DNA from: Erwinia sp050410775
GTDB taxonomy: Bacteria; Pseudomonadota; Gammaproteobacteria; Enterobacterales; Enterobacteriaceae
Strand: one strand, 5' to 3'
Length of the DNA stretch: 64,000 nucleotides
Assembly (NCBI RefSeq): GCF_050410775.1
Contig: NZ_CP191229.1
A model generated the notes under the pieces. The model saw only the letters and a program-made list of their open reading frames with translations, made no database searches and had not been told where the DNA came from. The position numbers and the translations under genes are program-made. This document shows positions 62,548 to 64,000 of this stretch, piece by piece. How positions within the stretch are numbered: the stretch's first letter is position 1; each line of letters starts with the position of its first letter.

Positions 62548-64000
62548 ATGAAGACTGAGACCTTTTTTAGCGTAAACCGCGCCTTTCTGCCGTGGCGAAG
62601 CGCCCTGACGTTTGGCGCAATCACGTTTGCGTTAACCCTCTTTTGCCTGAAGCTGATTGAGATCAGCGATCCGGTTTCGCCGCTCTGGTTCAGCACAGCG
62701 CTGATGACGGTGCTGATTTTTCGCCAGCCTTTAAAGGCGCTGCCGTTAATTTTATCCGCTTGCACCTTCGGCAATGCCTGCGCCAGCGCCTGGATTTTAG
62801 GCCCCGAATTCCCTCACCTGCTTTTCCCGCTGATTAACCTTGTTCAGGCTGTGATGGGCGGCGCGCTGCTGCGGCGGCTGCTGGATCAGAAATCGCCCCT
62901 TGGGTCGCTGCTCAGCTGGAGCAAAATGGTCATTACGACCGGCCTTTGTACTCCGCTGGCAGGCGCGTTGATGGCCAGCTGGCTGCTGACGCTTGTCGAT
63001 CGTGCCAGCCCGCTGCTCTTCTCGACATGGGTGGTCTCTGAGATGATCGGGATGCTCTCGCTTGGCCCGGTTTGTCTGCTCTGGCGTGGGGATTACTTTC
63101 GCCACAACTTCAATCCAGCCGCGCTGTCTGAAACGCTGCTGACGCTGGCGATCACGCTGGCGCTCACCTGGTTTTCCCTGCGTTTTCTTCCCTGGCCCTT
63201 TACCTTTGTCATTGTGGTGCTGTTTTACAGCGCCGTGCGGCTGCCGCGTTTCGAAGCCTTTATGGTCTTTCTGGCAACGCTGACGATGATGACGCTGATG
63301 CTGGCGATGGACAGGCTGAATATCAGCGTGGATGCGGGCATCTTCAGCAGCGTTCCCTGGCTGCCTTTCCTGATGGCGATTATCCCCAGCCATATGATGG
63401 CGCTGGTGATGCACTCTTTCCGCAAAGAGAAAAGGCATATCACCGAAAGCGAAACCCGCTTCCGCCACGCGATGGAATATTCAGCGATCGGCATGGCGCT
63501 GGTCTCCCCGCAGGGTCAGTGGCTCCAGGTGAATAAATCGCTCTGTCGTCTGCTTGGCTATAGCGAAAAAGAGCTAAGCCAGATGACCTTTCAGCAGATT
63601 ACCCATCCTGACGATCTGGAAGCGGACGTCAGCCAGCTCTATGCGCTGCTGCTGGGCGACATCGAAACCTACAGCATGGAAAAGCGCTATTTCCGCAAGG
63701 ATGGCGAGCTTGTCCGGGCCTCGCTGACGGTTTCGCTGGTAAGAGACAGCGAACAGCTGCCGCTCTATTTTATCTCTCAGATTGAAGATATTACCGACCT
63801 CAGACGCACAGAAGAGGTCAATAAGCGGCTGATGCAGCGCATCACGCTGGCGAACGAAGCCGGAGGCATTGCCGTCTGGGACTGGAATCTGAAAACCGGC
63901 GCCATGCAGTGGGATAAACGGATGTTTCAGATTTATGGCCTGAAGCCTGAAGGCGAGGCCACTTATCTCACCTGGGTTAACAGCATGCTCCCTGCCGACA
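62548..64000 (+). CDS. dgcE: Diguanylate cyclase/PAS sensor YegE (DgcE), N-terminal part
   Basis: The frame is open from ATG 62548 to the window's end (about 484 codons of an expected about 1100). The N-terminal MASE1 sensor of eight or so membrane helices runs from about 15 to 290 (FTVSPLWFSTALM-like region, GGALLRRLLDQKSPLGSLLS, FVIVVLFYSAVRLPRFEAF). A first PAS domain follows (ESETRFRHAMEYSAIGMALV, NKSLCRLLGYSEKELSQMTF, with PAC region YFISQIEDITDLR), and a second PAS begins at about 455. The GGDEF and EAL-like domains lie beyond the window. It controls c-di-GMP, biofilm matrix and motility in E. coli. Position next to udk is conserved. Confidence 0.92.
   Translation, partial: MKTETFFSVNRAFLPWRSALTFGAITFALTLFCLKLIEISDPVSPLWFSTALMTVLIFRQPLKALPLILSACTFGNACASAWILGPEFPHLLFPLINLVQAVMGGALLRRLLDQKSPLGSLLSWSKMVITTGLCTPLAGALMASWLLTLVDRASPLLFSTWVVSEMIGMLSLGPVCLLWRGDYFRHNFNPAALSETLLTLAITLALTWFSLRFLPWPFTFVIVVLFYSAVRLPRFEAFMVFLATLTMMTLMLAMDRLNISVDAGIFSSVPWLPFLMAIIPSHMMALVMHSFRKEKRHITESETRFRHAMEYSAIGMALVSPQGQWLQVNKSLCRLLGYSEKELSQMTFQQITHPDDLEADVSQLYALLLGDIETYSMEKRYFRKDGELVRASLTVSLVRDSEQLPLYFISQIEDITDLRRTEEVNKRLMQRITLANEAGGIAVWDWNLKTGAMQWDKRMFQIYGLKPEGEATYLTWVNSMLPAD

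Noticed and set aside
62493..63494. Several minus-strand frames in the last 1.5 kb
   Set aside because: They are antisense to the open yegE frame that continues beyond the window; that frame has clear MASE1 and PAS features.
1..64000. CRISPR arrays, tRNA or rRNA genes, intact transposases, phage genes
   Set aside because: No regularly spaced repeats, cloverleaf-type sequences, rRNA stretches or complete transposase or phage structural genes were seen on either strand.

Overview
The window reads as enterobacterial chromosome, most likely Erwiniaceae (Pantoea/Erwinia type). Three things point there: an uninterrupted hisLGDCBHAFI operon; the wzz-gnd/galF-galE/yegH-asmA-dcd-udk-yegE framework known from Enterobacterales; and an amylovoran/stewartan-type exopolysaccharide operon (amsG-H-I-A-B-C-D-E-F-(J)-K). 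The genus call is inference from gene content only.

Layout. 1-1456: the end of a GMC-type flavoprotein dehydrogenase and its tri-haem cytochrome c subunit (periplasmic gluconate-type oxidation). 1516-8391: sbmC and sbcB flank an AT-rich accessory patch holding two unrelated membrane O-acyltransferases, gene debris, and a diverged direct duplication of the sbcB upstream region (about 4100-4430 and 6690-7014). 8485-15794: a polyamine block with the putrescine importer plaP, puuE and puuA on one strand and puuD, puuR and puuB on the other, with PuuR-like operators between puuA and puuD. 15833-24116: yeeZ, then the histidine leader/attenuator and the eight his genes. 24258-26846: a periplasmic SGNH hydrolase and a divergent acyltransferase.

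27269-38742 (minus strand): an O-antigen-type Wzx/Wzy locus, read from rmlB and rmlA through a short-chain dehydrogenase, wzx, wzy, two glycosyltransferase candidates, an acetyltransferase and rmlC to gnd and wzz. Its inner genes are AT-rich. It begins with a JUMPstart/ops element at about 38951-38985. There is no recognisable rmlD; the reductase-like gene in its place has Phe where the catalytic Tyr of YxxxK should be.

39216-56340 (minus strand): galE and galF, then the exopolysaccharide operon, reading from amsG (priming transferase) through the Wza/Wzb/Wzc export and control proteins, glycosyltransferases, an EpsG-like polymerase and an AmsF/WceF-like secreted protein to amsK. A long leader upstream of amsG carries an RcsAB-box-like site and a second JUMPstart/ops element. 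amsJ (pyruvyl transferase) survives only as N- and C-terminal fragments, and the expected flippase gene amsL/wzx between amsK and galF is absent. A perfect intrinsic terminator lies inside the operon between amsC and amsD. 56570-64000: yegH, asmA, dcd, udk, a PAP2-like membrane protein and the start of yegE/dgcE.

Taken together, much of the window builds or decorates the cell surface. Two RfaH-type operons lie in tandem, there are three membrane acyltransferases plus one soluble acetyltransferase, and the amsJ, amsL and rmlD irregularities suggest that the polysaccharides made here differ from the textbook versions.
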